A DNA stretch of 64,000 nucleotides from Ciborinia camelliae (taxonomy: Eukaryota; Ascomycota; Leotiomycetes; Helotiales; Sclerotiniaceae): positions 1,378,440 through 1,442,439 of the forward strand of contig JANPYM010000005.1 of NCBI GenBank assembly GCA_025890175.1, written 5' to 3'. A program made the position numbers and the translations under genes. How positions within the stretch are numbered: the first letter of the stretch is position 1; every line of letters begins with the position of its first letter. Of this stretch, positions 1 to 11,102 are shown in pieces. The notes beneath the pieces are model-generated. The model saw nothing but the letters and a program-made list of their open reading frames with translations. It was not told where the DNA came from and searched no databases.

Positions 1-817
1 GTCAAGAAGTGTATAGCAAGACCAAACCTACAACAAATTCCTTTTCTCTATAGATGAGATGTAACAGGTAGAAGAAGATAACATCATTCAAATATAGAAT
101 ATATATAGATATTCGATCTGATCAAGTCAAGTCAAGTCAAATCGAATCCAATCCAATCCGTTCCAATCCGTTCCAATCCGTTCCATTCCATTTCATTCCA
201 TTCCCAAAAGACCAATTCCCTCCCCAAAAGACCAATTCCCCCTCCCCATTCATACCGATTCGCCAGTCACCCAGACCCCAACGCCCTCATCCCCAATCAT
301 CACCCCAACTCTCCACGATTTAAATCCCACACTCTCCGTGACCAGCCATGTTATGATACTGTACTGTACTATAACCAAACCATCACACCCCAAAAACGTA
401 ACACAAGAAGAAAAAAATTAGAAAGTTATTTATTGATAGAGGATAGAATCCATTCCTTTTCTCAAAATTCCCCTCCTTTCCCTACCGCCCCTCTCCCAAC
501 CGTAACCTCCCTGAAGACCCTCGTGGAAAATCGTTGCAACCATTCCTTTCCCCATCCATCCCCAATCCACTCTACACCAACCACCCCCCTAGCGAATTAA
601 ATATATTGTGTCCATTATAACCATGAATCAACGTATCAATCACACGAAGACGTATATTTTTATCAGGTAATAATGGCTCAAGAAAGTATATCGACAGGCA
701 CGCAACGTGACCTGCCGTCACAAATAGCGAAAAGAGTATTGCCGTTCCAGAAGTGAACGTGAAGCTCCGGTTACAGCATTAGTGTTCGATCGATAAAAGG
801 AAACGAAGCACTAGGTA
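1..817. other. Gene-free left edge, low-complexity
   Basis: No supportable gene. From about 121 to 240 the DNA is made of short near-repeats of the TCAAG, TCCAATCCG and CATTCCATTTC type, followed by a C-rich, T-rich stretch. The part nearest 818 is probably the 3' UTR of the neighbouring minus-strand gene. Any gene further left lies outside the window. Confidence 0.6.
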
Positions 818-2224
818 TCAAGAATGAAAAAGATCCCAAGCCCGATTACACAGGTGCATGAACTCTTCCTTCTTCTGTTGTGTTGTCATTGGACTATCTC
901 GTCCTTCACCAAATGGCGCAGTTCGTCGTGAAGGTGGTGGACCTTGTCCGAGTGGTGGACTGGCCCCTTCCTCGTACTCTGCTCTTGGTCTTCTTCTACC
1001 ACTGCTTCGGCCAGCCTCCGATGGTCTTGGGTTGACATTTGTAGGTGATTGGGGCGTAGGGGGTTGGTGACCTCCGTAGTGTACGAGCTTAGGTAGAAGT
1101 TCAGGACGACCACCAGCCAAATCAGCCTGTGCTTCCTCAGCAGAACGGTATTCTCGAGGACGCTGGTGGCCTGCGGATGCTGGTGGCTGTGGAGCATGTC
1201 CTGGGGATGGGAAGTTTGGTCTCGAGTTAGAATGTGACGAATTGGAATTCGAGTTGGAGTTTTGGTACAAGTTGGCTCGTGGTGATTCACGGTGTGCACT
1301 TAAACCCCCAGCGGCGAAGACATCCGAAATTGGTGGTAGTCTGTTCGCCGTTTGAGTGGCAGGGACGTGGTGGATGTGAGATGTATTAGAAAGATTCGAC
1401 GGTTGGTTTGCGACGTGACGGGTGAGGGGCTGTGGTTGATGTCTGCCAGGAAAACTGTGGTGCATTGGAGCGGATTGGATCACTCTCTCGTTTGCGAATT
1501 GCTCGTGAGACGGTGCAACGATGCTTAGTCCTGGTGGTGCCTTTCTCCTCGATGTACCTGGAGTTTTGGCTGGCAGCCCACTCAACTCCCTTTCTTTGGC
1601 ACTTTCCATTGGCGCATCACCTGGCTTGGCCGATTGTTGTAAACGCGACTCGATGATATGTCTCTGTTGTTCACGTACAGATAAACTTCGCTGTAATTGT
1701 TCTCGCATGGTTGGATCCTGTGTGCTGAAGCCTGGAGAGAGACATGCCAATCCGACGTCCTGAATACCTAGTCCACCACTCTCAGCACCCCTCCCTGTCA
1801 ATTGACTAGCTGATGGTCTTCCGGTACCTGGATTGACACTCGACGTATTTTTAGTGAGATCAAGTTTTCGGGGTCTATGACGGGAAGAGGCGGTTATTTC
1901 AGGCGAGGATGGTTCCTTTTTTACGATTATCTTGGGCGGTGCACCATTTCGAGATCTGTTGAAATCCCGATGTTAGTATGTATGATTGTGGTTATCAGTT
2001 AATAATTTCAAGGAAAATACGTACGCAGTAGGTGAAGGCTTTGCTGGTGTTGATTTTGGACTTCCGCTCCCTGTACGTTGTGCCGCCACTGCTACGTTCG
2101 GTGTGGCCGAGGTAGATATTCTTTGCGCCGGAGGAGAATTCGAAGGTTTCGAGGGGGCAATATCAACATATGATGATCTATCGTGAGGTACCGGTGATGG
2201 GACCATTGCAATAGCGGTACTCAT
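818..2224 (-). CDS. Uncharacterised low-complexity protein, two exons
   Basis: The model joins exon 1 (2224-2025) to exon 2 (1955-818) for 445 residues. The intron has a GTACGT donor, a TACTAAC branch site and a CAACAG acceptor, and the frame runs through it. I do not recognise the family. The protein is rich in Ser, Pro, Gln, His and Asn and is probably mostly disordered. It has a short lysine-acidic motif (VKKEP, about residue 77) that fits a sumoylation consensus, a Gln/Arg-rich helix-like block (REQLQRSLSVREQQR), a polar SNSNSNSS run, and a strikingly ordered C-terminus (KKEEFMHLCNRAWDLFHS) that looks conserved. A nuclear regulatory role is possible but is only an inference. The long upstream region contains further open stretches that could be leader or uORF. 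Confidence 0.7.
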
Positions 2225-4632
2225 TTTGGTTGAGGTTTAAATTCGAGCGGAGTAATAATGAAAAACGTGGATGTTGAGAGACGGAGATGGTGAAACTTGC
2301 TGATGTTTTGAAAATGAGGGAGCTTTCTTCGCTTCCTGGTCTCCAATCAATTGCTCGAAACTTGTAAGCAAGTCTTGAATCACTTCGTCGCAGCACACTT
2401 TACTTATTTATGTAGTGCAGTGCAGGACAGGGCAGGGTAGGGCAGAGTGCAGTGCAGTCAGTAAATGGCCTCTCTTTCCCTTTTCCCTTTTCCCTTCCGA
2501 TTTTTGTACTCTCCCTCTTTCCGTAGTATCTTTCAAGATTCGGATTCGTGCGTCCGTTGGTCGGCGTATTTTCACAAATTCTGCGTAGAATTTGATTACT
2601 ATACTTTTCTCCGATGTACAAAAGTGTACAGTCGCCAAACCACAGGATAAAAACCGAAAGTTTTGCTGGCAGGTTCTTTCCGTTGATGGTTGATGTTCAA
2701 AAGGTGAAATCGTCTACCACAATTGCAGTAATGACCTCGGGAGGTGAAGGCGCGGGTGAGTACTCTTAATGTTGTTTTTAATTTTTTGATTTGGTTCGAG
2801 TTTTGACTTTGACCAGTTACATAGATAGGTAGGCAGAAGTGGTAAAATAACGAATGAGGGGATTGAGGGGGTGGAGGGGGATGAGGGGGATGAGGGTAAT
2901 GCGTAGGTATTTAGTGATGATGTATTGGATCACTGAACTGTATATACAGTAGAAAGAACGATGTTTGAGCTTCCTTTTTGAACGATCCGATCCGTAACGG
3001 TACAATGCCGGTAGTGATATGGTTGGTATATGCCAGGTGGTATGGGATGATATTGTAAAGATAACGGTGGTTGAAAAGCGAAGGACGGAAAGCTTCTTAA
3101 GTCGTCTTCTTCAGCAGTAGCTTTTTGGTTGTGGTAGAAAGCACCTTTTCTTCGCACAGTAGATGTTATTGATAATCAACCAGACTACACGTGAGTGAAT
3201 GAGAGAGATATCAAGACTCGAAGAGAGAGGAAGAAGAAGAAGAGGAGGAAAGAGTAACAGATCCGATTAATAAAGAGGGGTTCGCCTTCATAAAAGAGAT
3301 CGCAATAAAGGTACTCTTAAGTATATGTATGTGATGTGTGTGTATGTGATGGATGTGTGTGTGTTAGTTTTAGAAAGGTCAGAATTGTTCAGGATGGGTG
3401 GGCGGTGAAGGCTTATGAATCAATGAACCTTGGGATCAATGAATCGAGGCCTTGGGCATGATCTTTTTCGAGATAATCGAGGTTTGTTAGTGAGGTTGGT
3501 GTGTTTCAGGTTATTTCGTGGACAGAGAAGATCACGATTCTCAGAGACTTAGCGGGATCCCTCCCATATGCGTACCAGGTAGATGACCGACGTCCGGGTA
3601 TTGATTCAAATATACTGGGCAGTTGACTGTACTGTATGTAGTCTGTAGTCTGTAGTCTATAGTAAAGGACTAGGTAGCTACTCGCAGGAGATCAAAAAGA
3701 GTTTATTAATTTATTAATATGATTAAACCTTTTGATGTTATTGGATTTTTTTAATTGGATTTTACTGGATCTTATTTCATCTTATTTCATTCTATTATTT
3801 CATAAGCCTTTGACTCTCAAATTACCTACTAATTATTATGGATTGAGCCTTGAGACGAGCGAGACGAAAAAGATCACCTCCACCTCTTAAAGTGGTCAAG
3901 TCCCCTTGGTTCCTCCGTACTTGGAGAGTCAATGATAGGTCGATCAAAGGAGAAAAAATACCCGTGCTGAATGATGGTGCGCTTGCCCTTTACACCGGTG
4001 ATCTATCTAATACTACCTAGTTAGGTTAAGGAACAGGGTGGGAATGGGTTCATTGGTTCCTGGGCTGTTCAAGGTTCTGTTCTGTTCTGTTCTTCGGCTG
4101 TATGGATGTATGGATGTACTGTATGGCCATACAGTTTTAGCTGTGTGGTTGTGTGGTTGTGTGGTTGTCACTTGTTTGATATGACTGTTGGTAATGGATT
4201 CGATGGGGATTATTCGATAATGCGAGGGTGATATGTGTTACAACTTACATACATGCCTTAGTACCTACCTAGGTATTGATTTGTATGGGTATAGAAAGAT
4301 GGGCGGGAACAGGAAGATTGACATTTTAAGATGAGATCTTGATCTGGGATGCAGTAGGGAAAGTTAAAAAAACATATCGATTGATAATTTGATACCGGAT
4401 ATGAAGGTTGATGCAAACCGGTACAAGACCTATTAGGTAGGTACCTAGGGAGAGTGGTATCCCGTCAAACAGTAGGTAAAATATCATTGAGGATCCCCGG
4501 TCGATAATCAACCTTGGAATGCATCAATTGCTTTTTTAACTTGTGTGTCGATTTTAATTATATTATTGTCCGACAATTGAAGTTTGGGTTTTCTCCCAAA
4601 GAGAGGGAGAGAGGGGGGAAGGGGAGGTTAAA

Positions 4633-4695
4633 GTTTGAAAGTGTGAAAGTTTGAAAGTGTGAAAGTGTAAAAGTGTGAAAGTGTAAAAGTTTGAT
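4633..4695. repeat. Degenerate 9-bp repeat leading into the minisatellite
   Basis: This is a run of near-copies of GTGTGAAA/GTTTGAAA/GTGTAAAA units placed immediately before the perfect 15-bp array. The shared GTTTGA core suggests that the 15-bp unit arose from this decayed precursor. Confidence 0.7.
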
Positions 4696-4920
4696 AGTTT
4701 GAATCTTGATAGTTTGAATCTTGATAGTTTGAATCTTGATAGTTTGAATCTTGATAGTTTGAATCTTGATAGTTTGAATCTTGATAGTTTGAATCTTGAT
4801 AGTTTGAATCTTGATAGTTTGAATCTTGATAGTTTGAATCTTGATAGTTTGAATCTTGATAGTTTGAATCTTGATAGTTTGAATCTTGATAGTTTGAATC
4901 TTGATAGTTTGAATCTTGAT
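4696..4920. repeat. Perfect 15-bp minisatellite, 15 copies
   Basis: Fifteen identical head-to-tail copies of AGTTTGAATCTTGAT fill exactly 225 bp without a single mismatch. Because the unit is a multiple of three and carries no stop in several frames, long spurious open frames run through it on both strands (pentapeptides NLDSL on plus, IKIQT and FKLSR on minus). No start context, splice structure or recognisable flank supports translation. The perfection implies recent expansion or active homogenisation. Confidence 0.95.
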
Positions 4921-5637
4921 AGATTCATTCATACTTCAGATTATAAGAAAAATAGTCGGATGAAAAGGAGGGGAAATTATATGTTCCAGTCAAGTCACCA
5001 GTCTCATGTATTTTTGAATGCAAATAGTCCCTTCGCGCCTTTCGTATCTTTCGTACTTTTCGTACCTACCTACCTAGGTACGGTACGGTACGTATTCAAA
5101 GACGTAAGTGTAGGAAACTAGGACACGGTCAACGTTGGTTATGATTATTATATATTAAAGTAAGTGAGTGGATTTGAAGATCAGATTATTGGAGAAACAC
5201 TCAACCAAGAATAGAAAAATTGGAGATACAAAGTTTTATCATGAAGGGATGGATTATGATAATCTTATTGAGGATTTGATGAAGATTCAAATTATCTACC
5301 TATCTAGGTATTCATCGACATCGCTTCTCATACATTTTGACTTCTAACTTCCGAGTGCTGACATTTCTTGTTCCCTGGTTCGTTTGAAATATTTGATCTG
5401 ATGTTTAAGGATTCTATTTAAGTTGAAGATCAATGCCATTAAGCATTCAGCATTGAGAACACAATTTACGATGGGATGAAAGGATGAAACTATATCAGGA
5501 CCTACCTATATGATATATGCCGACCTATAAGTAGATACATAGATAGATACGTTATGTAATATTGTTCCAATTGTTACCGATATATCAAAATGATGATTGT
5601 TTTAAAGTTCCAAAGTGTGTTAGATCTTGGATACATT

Positions 5638-5772
5638 ATTATATATATATATATATAGATAGGTACATAAGGTATATATATATATATAGATACATAAAGT
5701 ATATATAAATATATAAATATATAAAGTATATATAGATATATAAATATATAAAGTATATATAGATATATAGAT
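5638..5772. repeat. AT-rich (TA)n/TATATAGA microsatellite
   Basis: This is a stretch of about 135 bp made of ATATAT runs interrupted by GATA and AAGTATATATA units. It is low-complexity intergenic DNA with no coding evidence. Confidence 0.85.
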
Positions 5773-6678
5773 GATAGAAAAGGCTCATCCCAGATTCCCA
5801 GATTCCAGGAAATGAAGCTCAAGGGAAGCTTGGACTTTATGATAATCGACTATTGTTCCAGAATTCAACAAGGAACTCAACGGAAGTCAAAGGTAGAGTG
5901 TCCATTGAGGACTACGCCGGTACCTACCTAATCTGTAGCTTGCCTTTTAACTGGTGGACGTGGTTGGCCATCAAATCCTAAATGTCTTGGCTCTTCCTTC
6001 CCTTTCCAATAATGAATATAAGACATGATCAGGAATTGGCACTACAGTACTACCTATTCTATGAATTGCCGTTGAAAAGTCTCAACTTTTTGGCTTGATC
6101 TTGGAAGAGCGAACTTTGATTCCATTTTCATTTTCATTCCAGGTTTTCATTGATGCCTTTGGGTTTCAACCCATGTAGTCCTCCAGCTTGATCGGCAGGA
6201 TCTGTAAATTCAATCAATATTTCATAATAATAATGCCCTAGTGCCATGGTGAAACCCTGGCTAGCAGGTATACCCAGTAGTCCTGCATCAAATTTATCCA
6301 AATTGCACACCACCAGCCAGAGTGACCACTGACCATGGACCAATGGACCAATGGACCACTGATCAACCACGGACCACTTACCAGAGAAGACTCATCATTG
6401 AAGAGGGCGTCATCCATCACCTCAATTTTATCATTACCTACCTCGGCTATGATCCCTTTTGTTTCAACGATAGTTTGATAGTTTGATAATTTGATAATTT
6501 GATAATGATAATGTGATGATTTGTGTGAAATGAGGCATAGTCCTGATTTGGCGAATATTTAATTTATATCACACGAGTTTGAAATGTAATATGTATTTAG
6601 ATCTTGCATGTGAATATGTATTGATATTATTGTAATTTGTAAGTACCTATCACCTACTACCTAGGTATGCATGTCTCT

Positions 6679-6748
6679 ATCACATCACATCACATCACAT
6701 CACATCACATCACATTCATTCATTCATTCATTCATTCATTCATTCATT
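6679..6748. repeat. Compound microsatellite (CACAT)n-(ATTC)n
   Basis: About seven CACAT pentamers (6681-6715) pass directly into about eight ATTC tetramers (to about 6748). A similar CATC/ATTC compound array occurs at about 62851-62890. Confidence 0.9.
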
Positions 6749-8721
6749 TCATTCGGATAATTGCATCAAAAGTTCTGATTTGTAGGGAGTACAGAAGACT
6801 AACTTCTAAGTAGGTACATACTCGTACGTAGAAATCGTAGCATGTTCTCGATGTTCGGTTTTCTCGCTTGCGGCCATGGCGATCAATCGTGCGCTCTGAG
6901 GATAAGCATGGTCTGTGAACACAAACCCCTCTTCTTCCGTCTAGCACGCACAGTATTGTCACTTGTAAGGAGCTACAGCCTACAGGGAGCCTGAGCCATG
7001 AGAAGATTGTTCCAAGCTGAGATATTGTGATTATGATGAGAATGATCCATCTCTGGGGAGTCAGGTCGCCCTCGAGTAGATTCGTATTTTTCCTCCTTTA
7101 ATACCTACCTACCTACCTACGGATAAGCACGTACAGGTAGGTAGTCTTATATTACAGTATATACATACCTTATATATTGTGACCCACAAAAGTGAGAAAA
7201 CTGACCTGGCTTCTTCAACTTCCAATCGGAGGTCAATAATATGCACATTGAAATCGACAGCTTCAGGTCTGACAGCTCCCGAGTCTACGATCATGATTCG
7301 CAGCAAAGGCAAGTAAGAACCGAAGCCGGCTTTTTTTTATTTAAAAAAAAGACAGCAAACCCCTCCAAAAATTAAATGTGGTCCATGCGTGTTTGTCCAA
7401 AGAATCCCTGTTGGAACTGCGATGGTTGCGTTTGATAAATCGACACACCCTAGTTAAATATAGCCAACCAAATGGCTCCATGAATGATCTCCCTTGAAAC
7501 GCGGCTCAGCATCTCCCTCCAATCAAACCTCCCCACATGAAGGATATGCGTTGAAAGGAATAAGAGAAGAGGAGGAGGAATCGTTGCGAATGAGGCTGAT
7601 TATGTTATGCCGTGAGGAAGAAAAAAAAAATAGAATAACATGGCCACTGTTTTGATCACATGTGATTCGTGTCTCATCTCCAAACCACAAGAAGAGAGGT
7701 GGGCAGAAAAAGGGATTCTCCAACACGTTTGAGAGCAGATCAAAGATGGAGCATCTGGATCTATTCGTGGCAAGGCTGTGTGCGACTTCACCTGAAGATG
7801 AGGCAATCTAGAGAAATCCATTCGTTGGTCCTGCGCCACAGAATCCAATTCTGTCTCGTACTCACAACAGGTGACTCCGTTATGTGTTGTATGTAGTGGA
7901 ACATGTCCCAGCGGCATTTTTGGACACTCGATTGTCGAATTTGTACAATCCTCCGAGGAGTGGAATCTGTATCGTATCATTCCGGCATTTTACTGAGATA
8001 CCCCGGATTTGGCACTATTGATTTCTCTCTCTCAAGAATCTGAGACCTAATCACCTGCCAACGAGCGACCAAAGATTTCTTCCTTACCGCGCGCGAGTGT
8101 AACAGCCCAGAGTAACATCCATCCCCCTTAAGCTAATAAGACCGTAGGATATATGACGTTTGCCGTTATCGAGATAACCCCTATTCATAGCTTAACCTTT
8201 CACTCGGGTCATACATAAGTCCGAGGTTTTTAAACGGTTGAAGCTCATTTGCCGCCACTGGGCGTCAAGGTGGGTACTTTTAGCCTATCAAAACTTGCAT
8301 AAATTATGATAGTCATCGAGAAGAAACGAGTCTATTGGACTTTTGAAACATTTTCCGGAATTCCAGAAAAGGAGAAGAATACAACGATCCTGTGGATTAA
8401 CCATAGAAATTCTGGAAAGCTTCGAAATACATGTAAAAATGTAGGTGCATCTATAGATAGGTAGGTAAGGTAGGTAACCTCCAGCTGCCCAGGTGGAATG
8501 GATCCATCCGTACCAGGTTAGATGCCCAGGTGGATGCCCACCTGCAGATGCAAGTTGAAATATTGTTGCCTCAGGCCTGAACTAAATCGACCTCGTCTTG
8601 CAATCCGTCGATTCCTTATCTGCATGTGACATTGTTAAAATTTATCAAAATTATCAATCAATTCTTCCAGAATCTTTGCGCCCACCCCTCTCACAATACT
8701 ACTCCCCAAAACAAATCAATA

Positions 8722-9366
8722 ATGGCACCACGAAAGAAGGAAGTAGAGGCATCTGCATCAGCCTGTGCAGAAGATGTATCGATGGAAGAGGTGCCCGCGG
8801 AGTCCGAAGGCGAAGTTCTCATGCGCGACGATCCGCACAATCCCGCTGCGATGATGTTCCAAGAACAGAGACTTCGTATTGTAAGAGCGCAGGACTTTCT
8901 TGGAATATGTTGTAGTAGTTTTTACAGGAGTATGTGCTAATTTGGTGGAAATTTAGCTTCCTGGGTCGACGGATACAGCTGCTTCCTTTGAGTTTAAGAA
9001 GGAGGATCATACATTGGGGAATGCATTGAGATATATTATCATGAAGAAGTATGTCGGGTCTTGAGCTGCCTGCTAACTGTATTGACTGATTTATACTAAT
9101 ACTTTTATTTGTAGTCCTGATGTTGAGTTCTGCGGATATTCGATACCTCATCCTTCGGAGGAGTTGATGAACGTTCGAATCCAAACATACAGTCAGTATT
9201 GTTGTTTCATATCGCACAGGATCAATTAACTAATCATAAAATAGCAATGCCGGCTGAGGATGCTTTGAGAAAAGGGTTGGATGATTTGATAGATCTCTGT
9301 GATGTCGTTGCCGATAAATTTACAATGGCACGAGAAGACCATGCTTCTAGAATGGAAGAAGCGTAA
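8722..9366 (+). CDS. RPC19: RNA polymerase I/III subunit AC19 (Rpc19)
   Basis: Four exons (8722-8880, 8957-9048, 9115-9191, 9245-9366) give 149 residues. All introns have GT donors and AG acceptors with continuous frame. The product is the small Rpb11-like subunit shared by RNA polymerases I and III, which pairs with AC40 to form the alpha-dimer-like assembly platform. The diagnostic core is visible: [21 protein letters not shown] in two parts, then [15 protein letters not shown] and a C-terminal amphipathic helix. The N-terminal ~55 residues are acidic and variable, as usual for the family. The start at 8722 is chosen because MAPRKKE follows an AATA context; an in-frame ATG at 8626 would add 32 residues and is less likely. 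It converges with NDUFA6, with 131 bp between the stops. Confidence 0.93.
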
Positions 9367-9497
9367 ACCACATAATACATTGAGGACGAGAGGGGAGATA
9401 TCAAGGCATGGCAAGGCGTATAAAAGGGAAAGGTCTCATGGAGTTCAATTGAGGTTCATTGGGATATGTACAAGCGACAGAAATAAGATAACAACTT

Positions 9498-10290
9498 CTA
9501 ATTGCGTCCCTGTGATTGAGGTTAGAATGCATTGAAGGCGGAGGAAGCTTTAGGCATACCTCTAAGAAACTAGTCATGAAATTTTGTGGAAGTCTTGCAG
9601 TTGGATCTTCTTCTTGTCGGAAATACTTCAAGATGTGAGGAAGTTGTTTCCAATAGTTCAGTGTCTCCTGTAAGGCTTGCAGTTAGATAGTGCGTTCCCA
9701 TGTATAACCCAAAGTGCCCGAGATCTGCCAACTGCACTCCATATTGCTGCTCATGCCTCTCATACTGTGTCATATGCCTGACCCTCTCACTATAACATGG
9801 CCTAATATAACTCTCCTCTCCCATCTAGACACGCAGTATTCTCCAAGCATAACCTCCCCAATCTCTAAAACGTACCTGAAATTCCGCATGACTCTCATAC
9901 AACAGCTTATCCACAGTCCCAATTTGATTCACATATCTATGCCTCTCAAACTCTGATCGCATCTTCGTCCTCAATTGTGAGACTGGCATGCCGAGCGAGT
10001 ACATTGTTTGGATTTCCGGTGCCTACATCAACGCCCATCAGTCACTCTGGTCCCGACAATCCCGCAATTTTCTCTCTAGCCCTCCATATGGATATAGGGA
10101 AAACATACAGCACGGATCCATTCTCTATAACTCTTCAACACCCTTGATTTCGCATCAGTCCAGTTAACGGCTACCACACCAGTTAGCTTCTCTTCTCCTC
10201 TATAACTAACCTATCACAATTCAAAGATCTCAAGGACAATAACTCACACTGGCGCGTCCGCTGCGCAAGATAGGTAGGATTGATAACCAT
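9498..10290 (-). CDS. NDUFA6: Mitochondrial complex I LYR subunit NDUFA6 (14.8 kDa/B14)
   Basis: Five exons (10290-10248, 10170-10109, 10022-9876, 9667-9560, 9509-9498) give 123 residues. The protein matches the fungal 14.8-kDa subunit of NADH:ubiquinone oxidoreductase: MVINPTYLAQRTRQ, then RVLKSYREWIRAAPEIQ carrying the LYR-type tripeptide (SYR), then FERHRYVNQ and FMTSFLEGRN. In complex I the LYR protein binds the mitochondrial acyl carrier protein on the matrix side. The last coding exon is only 12 nt (GRN plus stop), supported by a CTAAC branch site, a TCACAG acceptor and the expected family C-terminus. The gene diverges from BUD31 across 289 bp. Product identity is near certain; exon edges are inferred by eye. 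Confidence 0.92.
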
Positions 10291-10579
10291 TGTAACTGAT
10301 TCGTTGTGGTCTAATCTCCAAACCCCAGAAGTTGAGGTTCCTTGATAGAAGCGACCGATCAAAACGCATCACGTGAAACCCGGCAAACCTTAAATTTTAA
10401 GCTGGGAACTCGAGGCTGATTAATTATTTTTTGAGCGAGAGCTTGCTTCACCCAGCTACTACAAATATAAAATACAACTACAATCTCACTTTCCATACAC
10501 AGATCGTCCGTCTAACGACAATCAATAACAGCCATCCTCCTCCTAACAACTATAACGACCACTACAAAGAACCGCAACC
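10291..10579. promoter_or_regulatory. Bidirectional promoter NDUFA6/BUD31 with TCACGTGA
   Basis: This is the 289-bp interval between two divergent start codons. It contains a palindromic TCACGTGA (10369-10376), the core bound by bHLH factors such as Cbf1 in fungi. Which gene the site serves is unknown. Confidence 0.5.
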
Positions 10580-11102
10580 ATGCCAGCCATCCGCCACTCC
10601 TCCAAGCGCAAAGCTCCCCCCCAAGGCTACAGTGATATCGAAGATTCCCTTCTAGTCTACAGCAATAAAATGAAAGATGCCATTGCGGCCCCACCGCCCA
10701 ATGGTCCCCGCCACCAAGCCACCTGGGAAATCACACAAATCAACCATCAACGGAGTAAATACGTATGGGATATGTATTGCGAAGAGAAGATTAGCAAGGC
10801 ATTGTATGACTGGTGTGTCAAGAATGGTCAGTGTGATGCGACGCTCGTGGCGAAATGGAAGAAGGAGGGTTATGAGAAGGTATGTTTATTTTCTGGAAGT
10901 GGAGAGAAGGTGGATGTTCGATTGGTTAAGTGATTTACTAATGCGAAATTTGAAATAGTTATGCTGTCTTAAATGCGTTCAAACAAAAGAGACAAACTTC
11001 AATTCTACCTGTATATGCCGGGTTCCAAAGGCGGATTTAAAGGAGGATCAGGAGATTCAATGCGTTAGTTGCGGATGCAGAGGTTGTGCATCGAGCGATT
11101 AG
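10580..11102 (+). CDS. BUD31: Pre-mRNA splicing factor BUD31 (G10 family)
   Basis: Two exons (10580-10879 and 10959-11102) give 147 residues, the normal size for the family. BUD31 is a zinc-binding core component of the activated spliceosome. Visible hallmarks are the N-terminal basic patch (SSKRKAPP), the helix INHQRSKYVWDMYCEEKISKALYDW (seen as two parts), KWKKEGYEK, then the cysteine-rich C-terminus LCCLKCVQTKETNFN, CICRVPKADL and CVSCGCRGC. The intron sits exactly before LCCLKC, with a GTATGT donor, a TACTAAT branch site and a TAG acceptor. The start codon is in the context ACCATGCC and follows an ACAAC-rich leader. Few close alternatives exist for this sequence. Confidence 0.96.

Larger units (their letters stand above)
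2225..8721. other. 6.5-kb gene-poor, repeat-rich interval
   Basis: No convincing complete gene was found between the divergent gene at 2224 and RPC19 at 8722. The interval holds a perfect minisatellite (4696-4920), an AT microsatellite (about 5640-5772), CACAT and ATTC runs (6681-6748) and several TACCTAGGTA palindromes, for example at 4266-4275 and 5071-5080. Some minus-strand stretches look weakly coding: 6134-6250, 6840-6935 and 7208-7312, the last starting MIVDSGAVRPEAVDF and running into a GTCAGT. I could not join them into one frame, so no gene is called. Confidence 0.55.

Noticed and set aside
4558..5121. Long open frames (NLDSL and IKIQT pentapeptide repeats) on both strands
   Set aside because: They are a by-product of a 15-bp tandem repeat whose length is a multiple of three. 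No promoter, splice or homology support.
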